From contig CM025853.1 in the NCBI GenBank assembly GCA_003952965.2, positions 31,342,930 to 31,406,929 of the forward strand: DNA of 64,000 nucleotides, given 5' to 3'. This document shows positions 50,689 through 62,809 of this stretch, piece after piece (position 1 is the first letter of the stretch; each line of letters opens with the position of its first letter). The stretch comes from Morella rubra (Eukaryota > Streptophyta > Magnoliopsida > Fagales > Myricaceae). The translations under genes were made by a program, and so were the position numbers. Under the pieces are notes generated by a model. That model was given only the letters and a program-made list of their open reading frames with translations. It was not told the DNA's origin and did not search any database.

Positions 50689-52435
50689 TGCGGTTGATAT
50701 TCTTTTCTGCCACACTAAAATCAGAAATATCACAGGTGCTTCCAGCGAAAACTCAAAAGTTAGTTCCTTTACAAATTGTTGGAAAACTAGACCTCGATTT
50801 CTAATATCGAAAAGATAACCTGAAGTACGTTGAAATCAATTTGAAACTCATTTTAATTCCAATTCCAAAGAAGGTCAACTAAGATTTTACTACATTGTGA
50901 ATGGTTAAATTGTAGGTAACAACCTCAGCCACAGCAACCAAATCAAATTCTACAGCTGTGTTTTGCAGAAAGCACTTGATGTTCGGACTGGAATTCGAGA
51001 GGCTGCCTTCCAAAACCAAGGTTTGGAAGCTGAGTTTTGGTTCAAGTCATTAAACCGAGAACAAAGATTCACAGCAGGATCCAGAATCTCAAATCCAACA
51101 GAATTGGAATTCGAAAAGAAATTCGAAGAATAAACAGTTGCATTCAGTGGAAAACACATAGCAGATCTAAGTTCTAAGCCAAGAAACAAGCCATAACGAA
51201 ATAAAATAATCAAGCCGACAAGCAGTATGGAAAAGATTTGATTTTGCCTGAATATACCAGCTGTTGAAAAGAAGAGAATGCGGACGTTTGACACCACGCA
51301 ATGAAAGTTTGAGCGCAGAATTTGAAGCAAGATCTTCAAGTGCGGAAAAATGGGGGAGTTCCCGCGTATATATAAGCACGCTGAAGACGATGCTTGGGAG
51401 TGAGGTTCTTAGATCTGGGGGAACTGTTGTACTAGAACTGGACAAGTGCGTGAGATATGCAGTTGTGGGTACTGTACGTGGTACAATTGGTTGTGAGATT
51501 CTCCCAACCAGAGTTGCCCGCGAGCGTAACTTCGGATCGGACGGAATATATAGACTATTATAAAAGAACGAGACGATCTATTATGATTGTGATTATTATA
51601 ATTATTATTATTATTCTGGGCTGTTTTGCAATTAGGAAGGATATGCCCCAAAATATTTAGCACGTATTTTTTGTGCTTCAGATTAAAAGTCAAATTCTGC
51701 TTTCTTTTTCTGTTACCAAATACGTAAAAGAATATTCGTGTCAGTAAAATTTTATATACTGTTGGATCCATCAATACCATTAGAATATCAATTCTCATGT
51801 CTACCCCTCGTGTTTGAGATCAGATATTATAATGCACACTGCCCACGTCTTCCTCCAATAATGCCATTGGTCAAACTTTCTTTATCAATTTAAGATACAA
51901 AAGTTGAAATATCAATTTGTAGATGACCCTGCCAACTAATTCATGATTTTTTACCTGAAATTAATGTTTTGGTCCTATTTTATATTATTCATTTTCAATT
52001 TACTATCTAAATTAGACAATTTCATTTGAAAACAGATAGACACATTATGTGTGGTGTCTACAATATCCAATGTTATCGGCATTAATTATCGATCAATATA
52101 TATCTCACAACATTCAATCCACTTGTGTGTCTATCTTTCTTTTAATTAGATGATCTAATTCAGACAGCAAATTATAAAATGATGTCGCTTTACTAAAATA
52201 GAAAAATGGAAAGTTGTTTTTTTCTTTACTAAGTGAGATTTTAGGTCCTTGCTTTTCAATGTTTACTCCCACCTTTTTTTTTCTATGCATTCACTCCCAC
52301 GTTGGTTGGTCTCTGTTTTGGTTGATTAAATTATGATCTTTGTTGATGTTTATTATAGTTGTTTGTTTTACTGTCTCTGCTTTAACTTGCATTTTTCTAT
52401 AATGCAGTCTTGATTATATATATATCGGAAGTTTG
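50689..52435. other. PMM upstream region and AT-rich intergenic DNA
   Basis: The first several hundred bases should include the PMM promoter and a 5' leader, perhaps with an intron, but I cannot fix its splice sites. Beyond about 51500 the DNA is AT-rich with TTA/ATT microsatellite tracts near 51590-51615. Open frames here are shadows. Confidence 0.5.
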
Positions 52436-52840
52436 CTAATTGGCTAGTTCTGCTGCTGCTGCCAAGAGTTTGGGTTCAAAGATTGACTTGGGGATTGCAA
52501 TGGAGCCGAGGCAGAGGCGACCTAAACTCTTCTGCAAGTGCCTTTCCAACGTAAAGATGGCCCGCCATTCTGTAGCTATGGCTGTGCCTGCACTGAGAGC
52601 ACCAGCCGCCGTATAAGTTTTGGATGAGCGTAAGAGAGAGTCAAACTGTGGTTGGGCCACCACTAGAGTAACGAACAAGAGTTGGGAAATTGATCGGCAA
52701 TTTCTTCTCAGTGATTACACCTTTTGAGGAAGTTTCCCACTGAGATCTCAGCGTCCCCATAGCTGCAGCCTGCATTCCAGTTAGGTTATCTTGGACAGCT
52801 TCCAATGTCGTTAAAATCGAGGCCTAGTGGCATCAAGCCA
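52436..52840 (-). pseudogene. Unrecognised minus-strand open segments, possible gene remnant
   Basis: Less AT-rich than its surroundings. Read on the minus strand, one frame gives TLEAVQDNLTGMQAAAMGTL, continues to KLPINFPTLVRYSSGGP, and then passes to a second frame with FDSLLRSSKTYTAAGAL. The change of frame with retained protein-like composition suggests a decayed coding exon. I cannot name the family, and it may be chance. Confidence 0.3.
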
Positions 52841-52891
52841 GCGACTAAATGATGTTTGTGGGGGCATTAAGGTCGCCTCCACTTTCTATCT

Positions 52892-53080
52892 TCATTTTTT
52901 TTTTTAATAAGCAATTCTTAATACATATATTAATACTCCAGAACATTACAACTGGAAGAATTCAGAAAAAAACCTTAAATAACCAGTGAAAAACCTAAAC
53001 AAACCCGAAGCCCTACAAGCTTAGCAAAGGGACTAAAGCCCTCCATGAAGGGGCACAGGAGCCCAGAACAAGCCGTTCGT
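52892..53080 (-). mobile_element. 5'-truncated LINE insertion with 15-bp target duplication
   Basis: The 15-mer CTCCACTTTCTATCT is found perfectly at 52877-52891 and again at 53083-53097. Between them lies a poly-T start (the poly-A tail on the minus strand) and about 180 bp of LINE-like 3' sequence. This is the classic product of target-primed reverse transcription with 5' truncation, and the perfect duplication implies a fairly recent insertion. Confidence 0.9.
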
Positions 53081-53352
53081 CTCCACTTTCTATCTCAAAA
53101 AATGAAGTTTGGTGCATTTTTCTCTTCTTTTTGGTTTTCTTTCCAACCCAGGTTACCGTATAGTTCTCTTAATTTTGATTGTTAGCAAGGCTGCGTCCTG
53201 TAAACAATTGCATAAAAGTTGCTCTGTTTTAAATGCATGATAGGAATTGGAGATGTCTGATACAGAAGTATATAGGAGAGTGCCCAGAAAGCAGCTACAA
53301 CTCGCAAGCTATAAGTGCTTTTCATCCATCTAAATAGATGAACCGTCCTCAA

Positions 53353-55797
53353 TCAGAAAGAGGACACTTCTTGCCGAACATAAAAGAGGCCAGAAGGACT
53401 GCCACCAGGCAGCAGGGCTAACCTCACAGGACTTGCAGCGCCTTCTTCAACAGGTAAGATGCCAGTGTTGTAATTTATATCAGTTTTAACAAAGCCAGGG
53501 CAGACGCTGTTGATACAGAAGTGAGGGTACTTTTTGGCCAGAATTCTTGTGTAGGCATTCATGGCTGCTTTTGAGACTTTATAGGCAGATAAAAAAGTTG
53601 GCCAGTTCTTGGCTTCCAGCGAACCTTCTTTACAATCCTTCAGAAATTCCCTCAATACCTCATCCACCTTCTCTTCCGTAAGGTTCTCTGCATCGCTTAA
53701 CACTCCTTTAGCCCATTGGTTTGGTATGTTCTGAAACAACACGGACATGATTATTTCTTGGGGACAGAAACAGACAACAAGAAAAACTTTTTTAAGGAAA
53801 TGGCAGAGCTAAGCAACCGAATCTATTCATTTAGTCCGTATTTCACCCATTTCAAAATGTCTCTAACCTTCAATTAGTTGAGCATCTGTTAGAGGTCAAA
53901 TTTGCCTGAATTTTCAAGCCTACCATCCTAATGTCAAACTCAGCAAGTTTCTAACCAGGGTGATTGTTTGTTTCGAGATGAGGAACCTTTAAATTCCATA
54001 CCTTTAACTGCCCCATGGAGGATGAAACGTTAACAATCTTTGGCGCATTGGACAATTCAAGGAGAGGAATGAGTGTTTCAGCCATTCTTCTAGCACCATA
54101 GTAGTTTGTTTGAAGGCATCCTTCTGCTAGCTCATAATCTTGAATCAAATTAGTCCGATCAATTGGAGCTCCTGCCTGCTTCAGTAAGAGGGAGTCAATT
54201 CCTTTGGTAGTTCATCACCCATGGTAGGGTCAAGGGTGCAACCGTCTACTGAGCTTTGAGATGGAAAAAAAAATTAAAGTACCATGGCTTATCTAAACTG
54301 TTCTATGCTTGGATAAGTGAGAATTAACTCTGAATTCAAAAATGCTAAGCAGAAAAGCAAAAGGAACCTCATTATCGGCACTAATAGGCTTCAGGTTAAG
54401 CTATTAAATGGAAGCATAACAGATGCTAAGATTTTCCAGGAAAGAGTTGTAGGTTTGACATAGCATGCTGTCTTGCAACCTTCTCAATGGCTTAAAAGGC
54501 CAAGTATACACGATAAAGAAGCATTCCCATGCGACTGCTTCGCAGAATCTGGTTCTCCTTTGTTCTTGTTGGGAACTCCATGTTAATACAGATATTCAAG
54601 CAAATCACAAAATATGTAATCAACCATGACATTCAAACAAACTGCAAAACACACTTAGAGTTGGGGATATTATAAGTTAACTTTGGCCAAAGGCATATCC
54701 AGTTTAAAACTCACACTGACTCTGCTGCAAAGACAAAAAATCATCTGGAAAGTACTCACCCCAACACCACCATCAGCTATGACACGGTTGACACCGCCAA
54801 TCCCTGCGTTGTTCACCTGCACAGAGTTACAGCATTCATTTTCTTTATATCAGCAAGATTTAGATTTAAGATAGGAAAAGTCGTTAAATCATTCAGCTTA
54901 TTTAGAAATCCATAATGACTAACAAAAGATTCACCTTTTGGTTATCAGAATCATAATTGGTAAGTGCAAAACTAAAGGTACAAAGAATTGGGACTGGTCA
55001 CATTTTTTCAGGTGTACGATTAGTATAGCACGCTGTCAATGAAATTCAACGGCAAAATTGTCTTTGCATCTACACTCTTCTGAACTTCACGCCACTGTCG
55101 TAACAGATAACAAGGCTCACAATATGAATCCAAGAGTTGTTGACAACTCGGAGCTAAATTACCCAAAATACAACAATTAAGAGGGAGGAAAAACTCCAAA
55201 ACAAAAAAAATTGGAAAAACCAATTGCAACAAGAAAGAAGGAGAAAAAGTAAAAGTAAAAAAGCGACTTGCTAAAAGGAAGCAAATTTCAACTAATTGTT
55301 CAACCTTGCTCATCAAGTGTACTTTTCGGCAACATTAACCGAGCAGAATTTCAAACAGAGTTTCGGGATAAAGAATGATCGAACTTCATAAAGAAATCAG
55401 CTCTGAATCATACCAAGATATCAAGTTTCCCAAACTGGGCTCTGATGAAATCTGCCAAAGAAGCGACACTAGCAGGGTCAGACACATCAAGCTGATGAAA
55501 CAGCACACGATCAGAGAGACCAGAGTCTGACAATTTCTCAAGAGCTTCAAGACCCCTCTTCTCATCTCTTGCTGTCAGCACCACTACTACCCCGTTTGAG
55601 GCCAACTGTCTCACCGTTTCAAATCCAATCCCCTTATTCGCCCCAGTAACAACTGCATACCTACAGAAGAAGAAACAAAAACCCACACAAGAAGATACCC
55701 CGGTTGTCATGTGTTGTTGACGGTTTGTGGGGGAAACAGTGAAGACACCATGGAAGGACTGAAAACTGAAGCAGTACCTCTTTGTTGCTTCAGCCAT
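53353..55797 (-). CDS. Short-chain dehydrogenase/reductase, neomenthol dehydrogenase/carbonyl reductase-like
   Basis: An NADPH-dependent carbonyl reductase of the plant group that includes (+)-neomenthol dehydrogenase and salutaridine reductase; the substrate cannot be read from sequence. Five minus-strand exons (55778-55797, 55414-55660, 54760-54816, 54002-54175, 53353-53730) give 291 residues. The cofactor motif is TGANKGIG (residues 12-19), followed by VNNAGIGG at the exon 2/3 junction. The active site has the serine run in IVNVSSSMG and Tyr216-x3-Lys220 in [14 protein letters not shown] long helical insert ([18 protein letters not shown]) before the tyrosine is typical of this group. The C-terminus [10 protein letters not shown] matches the family. 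It is the only intact member of the local cluster. Confidence 0.92.
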
Positions 55798-56666
55798 TGA
55801 TGAGTAGACGTGGGTTGCGTATTGACAATGAAAAATGAGAAATGTGCAGGTTCGATTTTCAGGATTGTAACTGTAAGACTCTTGGAGAGAGTATCGGAGG
55901 GGCCGTTTGAAAAGTACGAGAGATGTTCAAACGTACGATTGTCGTTTTTTACTTCCGGATAAGTTCACATATATTTTGGAGAGACAGTCCAAAATATAAA
56001 GGGAATTTTAAAAATGACCGTTTTAAGTTTTGATGGATTTAAAAAGTATGCATGGGTTTCTCAGGAGTGACTACTGGTGCACTATCAATTCTTCAGCCAT
56101 ATTTTTCTTCCAGATTTTTAACAAAATTAATGACTTTAGCATGTCATGTGTCAATATAGGCATGCGACAAGTCTCTTAGAAATAAATAAAAATTTTTAAT
56201 TATAATAGAATTAAATAAAAAAATAAAATTGACAAAATTCAATATTAAATAAAAAATATTAAACTATAAAAAATTATATATTTTAAGATAATTAACATTT
56301 CACGTGACCAACTCTTGGCTTGTCATATTATCTATTCAATTAAAAATTTGGACCAACTATGGATGGATTTGTCAATTCTTCTAAACAATTTTTTTAAAAA
56401 AAAAAATTCTTTAAAGGTCGAGCAGTGATTTTTAAATTTCCCAAATATAAAAGTATCCGTAATTAACCCAAAAAAATATTCATCTCCGGTGTCTGCGACA
56501 AAGATCGCAATATGGTAATTTTCGTATTAAGGGAAGAGTCTTTGTTTTAAGCATAAGCCAATTTCTGAAATGATATCTAGATTAAAAATTCTTGTGTTCT
56601 GGAAGTGCATCTTCTTTCTCGTGTGTTCAATAAAAGGACCATTACAGAGAATTCGTATAATCTAAA
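55798..56666. other. Spacer between SDR copies
   Basis: Contains the promoter of the intact SDR gene next to 55797 and AT-rich DNA at 56150-56420. No gene. Confidence 0.5.
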
Positions 56667-58269
56667 TTACTCCTTTGGCGTCTCCAGTTTCCATCTCAAA
56701 CTAGAAGTAGATGAACCGTCTTCAATCAGAAAGAAGACACTTCTTTGCCGAACATAAAAGAGGCCAGAAGGACTGCCCCCTGGCAGCAGGGCTAACCTCA
56801 CAGGACTTGCAGCACCTTCTTCAACAGATAAGATGCCAGTGTTGTAGTTTACATCAGTTTTGACAGAGCCAGGGCAGACACAGTTGATGCAGAAATGAGG
56901 GTACTTTTTGGCCAGGATTCTTGTGTAGGCATTCATGGCTGCTTTTGAGAGTGTATAGGCAGATAGAAAAGTTGGCCAGTTCTTGGCTTCCAGTGAACCT
57001 TCTTTAAAATCCTTCAGAAATTCCCTTAATACCTCATCCACCTTCTCTTCCGTAAGGTTCTCTGCATCGCTTAACACTTCTTTAGCCCATTGGTTTGGTA
57101 TGTTCTGAAACAACACGACAAGCTTATTCATTTAGTACGTATTTCCCCCATTTTAAGTTGCTTCTAACCTTCAATTAGTAGACCATCTGTTAGAGGTCCA
57201 AGTTGCCTGAATTTTCAAGCCTACCAAACTAGTGTCAAGCTCAGCAAGTTTCTTACCATGGCACTAACAATTTGTTTCGAGAGGTGGAATGTTTAAATTT
57301 CATACCTGTAACTGCGCCATAGAGGATGAAACGTTAACAATCTTTTGAGAATTGGACAATTCGAGGAGAGGAATGAGTGTTTTAGCCATTCTTCTAGCAC
57401 CATAGTAGTTGATTTGCAAGCATTCTTCTGCAAGCTCATAATCTTCAAGAAATTTAGTCGGATCCATTGGAGCTCCTGCCTGCTTCAGTAAGAAAGAGTC
57501 AATCCCTTTGGTAGTTCATCGCCCAATACTCAAAAGCTCATAATCTACTCTGCTGCAGTGATAAAAATAATGTAGAAGTACATTACCTCAACACCACCAT
57601 CAAGTACGAAACCGGCAATCCCTGCGTTGTTCACCTGAACAGAGTTTCAGCATGCATTTTGTTTATATCAGCAAGATTAGATTTAAGACGGGAAAAGTCG
57701 TTGGATCCCTCCGCTTGTCTAAAAGGATTTCTCACCCAGAACGGCGAACTACAAGATTCACCTTTTGTTTATCACGAATCATAGTGCCTTCTTTTCAGGC
57801 GAGGAGAATTTCCAACAGAATTTCAAGATAAATAAGATCGAAAGCAGAGAACTCTGTAAAGAAATCAGATCTGAATCATACCAAGATATCAAGTTTCCCA
57901 AATTGGGCTCTGATGAAATCTCCCAAAGAAGCAACACTAGCAGGGTCAGACACATCAAGCTGATGAAACAGCACATGATCAGAGAGACCAGAGTCTGACA
58001 GTTTCTCAAGAGCTTCAAGACCCCTCTTCTCATCTCTTGCTGTCAGCACCACTACTACCCGTTTGAAGCCAACTGTCTCACCGTTTCAAATCCAATGCCC
58101 TTATTCGCCCCAGTAACAACTGCATACCTACAGAAGAAGAAACAAAAACCCACACAAGAAAAAGCGGGAGGCCGGTTGTCATGTGTTGTTGACGGTTTGT
58201 GGGGGAAGCAGTGAAGACACCATGGAAGGACCGAAGACTGAAGTAGTACCTCTTTGTTGCTTCAGCCAT
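56667..58269 (-). pseudogene. Second SDR copy, frameshifted
   Basis: The same five-exon structure as the neighbour: 58250-58269, 57882-58127, 57587-57634, 57306-57479 and 56667-57104. Nucleotide identity is very high in exons 1, 2 and 5. Exon 2 is 246 nt instead of 247: one C is missing from the ACCCCG run (near 58058-58060), so the product stops at once after ASNG (TAG at 58055-58057). Near the 3' end one extra A after FYVRQ replaces the EVSSF terminus with a 23-residue unrelated tail. Exon 3 is shorter by three codons but in frame. Tyr and Lys of the active site (AYTLSK) and NNAG remain, so decay is recent. A sequencing error at the C run should be excluded. Confidence 0.85.
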
Positions 58270-58636
58270 TGATGAGTAGACGTGGATTTCGTATTGACGA
58301 TGAAAAATGAGAAATGTAAAGGTTGGATTTTCAGGATTCGTAGCTGTTGGACTCTTGAATAGAGTATCAGAGGGGGCTGTTTGAAAAGTAAGAGACATGT
58401 TGAAGCATGTTTGTCATTTTCTACGGTACAGTTTTCCGGATGAGTTAGAATATATTTCGCATAGAGCATCTAAAATATGAAATGGAAATTAAAAATTACT
58501 ATATGACTTTTTATAGATTTAAAAAATATGCCTGCCTATAGATCATATTTGTAATATTACTCACTCCGTCTCATTTTCCTTCAGATTTTTTTAAAAATTG
58601 ACGGCGTGGTGGTGAAAACCGCGGATGAGGTAATAC

Positions 58637-58656
58637 CTCTTTGTTGCTTCAGCCAT
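58637..58656 (-). pseudogene. Orphan SDR exon 1
   Basis: On the minus strand this reads MAEATKR with the same donor (AG|GTATTACCTC) as the two SDR copies. It lies 367 bp upstream of the start of the second copy and no matching exon 2 follows. It is a leftover of a partial duplication. Confidence 0.75.
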
Positions 58657-58964
58657 TGATGAAATTAAATTGATGGCGTTTTCTCTGTATACCTTGAAAA
58701 TTCAAGACTTCACGTCAAAGTGGTTGCATTATCAACAGTAATGAACAGAAATTCCAGCATTAGTAGTAGTATTACACCAGGCAAGTCATATGTTTCACGG
58801 TTCACGACCATTTCCAGGATTATTACATGACATATATAATCTGAGATGTAAAAATATCCACAATTGGGATCTCACCACATCAAAAATAAAAGATGAGGAA
58901 AGAAAGTGCACAGCAGATCAAGTTACAAGCTGCTTGTTTTATCATCCACCTATATAGAGGTGGA

Positions 58965-59309
58965 TAATCTTGAATCAGAAAGGCGATACTTCTTGCTGAA
59001 CAAAAAGAGGCCAGAAGGACCGCCATTGGGCAGCAGCGCTAACCTCGAAGGGTGTGCAGTACCTTCCTCAAACAGATAAGAGGCCTGTGTTGTTGTTTAT
59101 ACCGTTTTAATGAAGCCAGGATAGACACAATTGATGCAGAAATTCGGGTACCGCTTGGCTAGAATCCTCGTATAGGCATTCAGAGCTGCTTTAGAGATTA
59201 AATAAGCAGATGAATGAGCTGGCCAGCCTTTTGGTTCCAGAGAACCCTCCTTGAAATCTTTTAAGAACTCACGCAGTTCTTCATCCACTCTTTCCTCTAT
59301 CAGGACCTC
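58965..59309 (-). pseudogene. SDR exon 5 relic
   Basis: The minus strand reads [19 protein letters not shown], then [20 protein letters not shown] and FCINCVYPGFIKT. This is homologous to exon 5 of the neighbours, including the Tyr-x3-Lys pair. Its 5' part (the NIPNQWAKG equivalent) and exons 2-4 are missing, and the reading frame is broken after FIKT. Divergence from the other two copies is higher, so it is the older member. Confidence 0.85.
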
Positions 59310-59310
59310 A

Positions 59311-59375
59311 GTGCAGGTGAAGAATGCAGGGATTCTTGGAGCCACTATAGACTTTCATGCTTTATTGCCTTCACT
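59311..59375 (+). pseudogene. SDR exon 3 relic in inverted orientation
   Basis: The plus strand shows an intron end and acceptor (CAGTGCAG|GTGAAGAATGCAGGG) that matches the exon 3 boundary of the SDR genes. It encodes VKNAGILGATIDF where the family has VNNAGI.G. It directly abuts the minus-strand exon 5 relic, so two parts of the same gene family meet head to head. Confidence 0.7.
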
Positions 59376-59482
59376 CGACGCAAATTCCAAGTTAAGTCTC
59401 CTTACCTTATCACGACCATTCTTCTCCATCTGCCCGATGACAGACGTCAAGAAGACTGATATATATACTGTTAGGCAGCTTG

Positions 59483-59487
<5 letters not shown>

Positions 59488-59514
<27 letters not shown>
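59488..59514. repeat. (CT)n microsatellite near the SDR relics
   Basis: An uninterrupted CT repeat between the inverted SDR relic and the small exon 5 fragment. Confidence 0.9.
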
Positions 59515-59516
<2 letters not shown>

Positions 59517-59651
59517 AGTCAGGCACGGCTTTTGTTTGCATTTACTCGCTTTATAAGTCGCTCTTGACTTTCGAATTGGGGTTTTTAATCTACTCGATCG
59601 TATTAGTGGGGCAGAAGTGCCTTGCAACTCTGGTAAGCACACAGCATATCT

Positions 59652-59705
59652 GTTTTACTGAAGCCAGGACATACGGACGCAGTTTACGCAGAATACGGCT
59701 ACCTC
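59652..59705 (-). pseudogene. Small SDR exon 5 fragment
   Basis: The segment aligns with the exon 5 stretch encoding [13 protein letters not shown] (compare 59100-59160): the minus strand shows CVNCV, then the remainder in a shifted frame. It is short and diverged, so the call rests on about 50 bp. Confidence 0.5.
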
Positions 59706-59925
59706 TTAATCGGATCGAGATCTTGACCAAATAGCATAATACAATTTGGAAAAAGATAAATATAACATATAGATCATACACTATTTAATATTACCCATAT
59801 TTACTCAGACAGAGTTTTGAGTAGCATGGACTTTACAATAAAATCTATCTGTTGTGTCTACCTCTCTCCAAATTCTACCATGCAATTCAGGTAGGAAATT
59901 ATAGAAGATATTGATCTACCTCATG

Positions 59926-61275
59926 CAGGGACAGAACTACACAGGGACAATGGGGGGCAACTGCCCCCATCACCCTGAGAAATCCTTCTATTTTTTTTTA
60001 TTTTATATGTCTTTAGCCCAGCCCGCCCATTTCTTTATTAAACGACTACTTCTCCCACCCATTTCTTCTTCGTCGACCCCCCCCCCCCTCAATTTCTTCT
60101 TCAATAGCTTCTAACCTTCCACCGTTTGCCTCTCTCTCCCCCCTCCCTCTCCAAACTCCTTGTGCATAGGCAGTCATGATGTTCTTCAATTGATTTTCCA
60201 GTGGTGGCGCCGAAACTCTGAAGGGGTTGTTCTCTGTAACAAGGGATTCATGCAGAGGACAGAGGAGAGGATCTAAGAAAGATGAGTTACTGGGCAGTGG
60301 GCTCCACGAAGTTATTGTGTTTTTTAAGGCTTTCTTATGTTTGTGAATACAAGAAACGGCAATTAACAATGGATAAAAAAAAAAACGCTTGTTCACAGCA
60401 AATATGAAAAAATGCCCTCGTTTATGCTAGAAACGGAGTTTTTAATCAATTACTCTAAGTATTTTTTTCACATATTTTTTAGTCTCTTAAATAAATCTTA
60501 ATTAACGATTTGAAGTGTAACAAATTGTTCTGTTGTCTAAATGGTACAACATTTGAAATATGAGAATACTATTTTGGCTTCTAACCACGCTAGAAGTTTA
60601 TGTTTTAATTTTTTTTTGTCTTCAAATATTGAGCTAAGTACACAGTCCAAATTTACATGTTGTAGTGAATTTATTCTGGGCAGACCCTTATAGTTAAATT
60701 ATTGGATAAAACTAGTGTTGGGGCGTTATAGTAGAGGAACATGTGGAGGATAGGTGCAATTAACTTTTGTTTCTTATTAGTTTTGGTTTGAAATTTGTAG
60801 TTTGCTTTTTTCTTACTAGTTTTGGATTTCATTAGTTTAGATTTTATTGATATGTTATCAATGGACCAAAAGAAAAAAGAAAAAAAAAATATTGAGCCAA
60901 GTGCGTAAAATGCTAAAAAAATGACCCAATATAAATACAAGTTAACCGGAAACCACCATCGCTAAGGGTCGGTTTTTTCCCTTAACGGTGTAGGTGTAGG
61001 TGTAGGTGTCAATATTTGAAAAATCAGCCTATCCGGTGTAGGTGCCGGTTTAAGCAAACTATAAAATTAGATTGATGAATTTTGTTTGTTTTGTTTTATT
61101 TAGATAATAAATAAGTAAATAGTAAGGTACATGTATTTCAATATTTTTAGTTCTTAAGTTTTGATATTTTAACTCTAAGATATTTTTTTGCATTACTTAG
61201 TAAAAAATAAATTTTTTTTGTCATTTTTCCTTAAGAGTTCGACCTCCTTTCATTGGATTCCTGGTTCCGCTACTG
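59926..61275. mobile_element. Non-autonomous hAT element, 1.35 kb
   Basis: The 8-bp direct repeat ACCTCATG is perfect at 59918-59925 and 61276-61283. The element begins CAGGGACAGAACTACACAGG and ends CCTGGTTCCGCTACTG; the inverted termini share the CAG...GAAC pattern usual for plant hAT elements. No transposase is recognisable. The left third contains GC-richer sequence (60030-60400) that may be captured host DNA. A GTAGGT microsatellite lies near 60990-61008. Confidence 0.85.
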
Positions 61276-61283
61276 ACCTCATG

Positions 61284-62809
61284 GCTTAAAGTCTTAAACC
61301 CTTAGGGTGGGCACTTGTGTAATTTATATAAAATAATAATTTAATATATATTTTTTACTTTCATCGTATAATTAGTGAGGCAGATGGAGTATAAAACCAT
61401 AAGAATTGGTCGCAAATGTGATTCCATTGATTCTCTTTTATATTGGGTAAAACAACGCCCATTGCCACAATAAAGAAAGACGGCGCTTGAACTTTATTTT
61501 CATTGATTAAAGTCCTCACCATCTTTTCTGGTCACGTTCTGGCTTTTGATTGCTCGATTTTCTCCAATGCCTATGTTTTGCTTTTGCTCGCTTGGGCTTG
61601 CCTCTTTATTTAAGGCTTGTTGTGGCTTTTCTGTTGCTTGTTTACCTCCATTAGGCATATTAGCTTGTTATCGTGGCTTTTATGCCCCTTTGTGGGTCTC
61701 TATATGGCCTTTTGGTCACCTTGCTCATTGACCCGCCACCTCCTTGAAGTGTCTGGCACGCCCTTTAGAGTGTGTTCTCGTGGATTTTTACGCTCCTTAA
61801 TATTATTAATGCCAGCTGCTATTATATGCTAAAAAAAAGAGAAAAAAAAAAAAAGATTGACCATGACTATAGAAACTAAAGGGGGCATAAGTCGAAATCT
61901 GCGGTGATGAAAGTAGCTAGCTTCTCTCTCTCTCTCTCTCTCTCTCATCATGCTCTTCAAAGACCCAAAAGTCTGTCTACCAAAAACCAAAGAACTGCCC
62001 TGCAGCAACTCTTGTAACTACTTCATTTGCTTCGAGTGAAAACATATCCTTATCGACTACTACTTTGGTCGTAAATAGACGCATGCTGCTCACCTAAACA
62101 CAATGTGTATGCATTCTTTATCGACGTCGTCGGGGCTCTTTCGTGGGACTTGGCGTATAAACAGAGATTGAGATAGGAAGAAAAACAGAACATTAACTGG
62201 TTAGAACATCCAGTTCGGTTAAAAAATTGAAGAGTTGGGTCAAGAGAGCAGAGGGAGAAAATGATGATAGAAACCGCCTACCAATTACCGTGTTATTCTA
62301 CCTAATTTGAGAGTTGGAGACACCCAAACTTCGACACATTTGCATTGGCAAGCTAAAGAGATCCGCCGACAGCTATTTAAGTGGTTTTTTTTTCGAAGCA
62401 AAAGAGCAAGCTATGCTAGGGTCTGTAACAATATGGAAGCAGCTTCTCCCAAAACAAAAACAAAAACAAAAAACAAAAAAAAAGAAAAGAAACGAGTTTT
62501 TGAGTTTTTGTCGTGTCTGTTGCATATAGCAAAAATCAACCTACGGTCTGATCAAGCCTAATGAATAGTGTTTCGGAAAAATATACAAGGAAGTAATTAT
62601 GAATTATCCACGGTTTATGCGTTACTTCACGAAATACAAAAATCAAGCTAACGGGGTCTTATCAGAGGAGGTGCTTCATTTCTGTTTTCATCCTCTTACC
62701 TATCTTATCTAAGCTTCAAAAGTATGAATTCAGCGCAAGAAACCCCCAAAAACTTTGAGATGCAAGGCGCAGGAAAACGGCCTCCAAGAATCAGAAAAGG
62801 AGGAGCCTC
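61284..62809. other. Intergenic DNA with a possible LINE tail
   Basis: From about 61546 to 61853 the sequence is T/G-rich and ends in AATATTATTAATGCCAGC followed by long A-runs, like a LINE 3' end, but without coding motif or clear target duplication. A CT microsatellite lies at 61923-61947. No gene is supported. Confidence 0.45.

Noticed and set aside
61546-61832. Two overlapping plus-strand frames rich in Leu, Phe and Cys
   Set aside because: Composition follows a T/G-rich stretch ending in poly-A, so this is more likely a LINE-like tail than a membrane protein.
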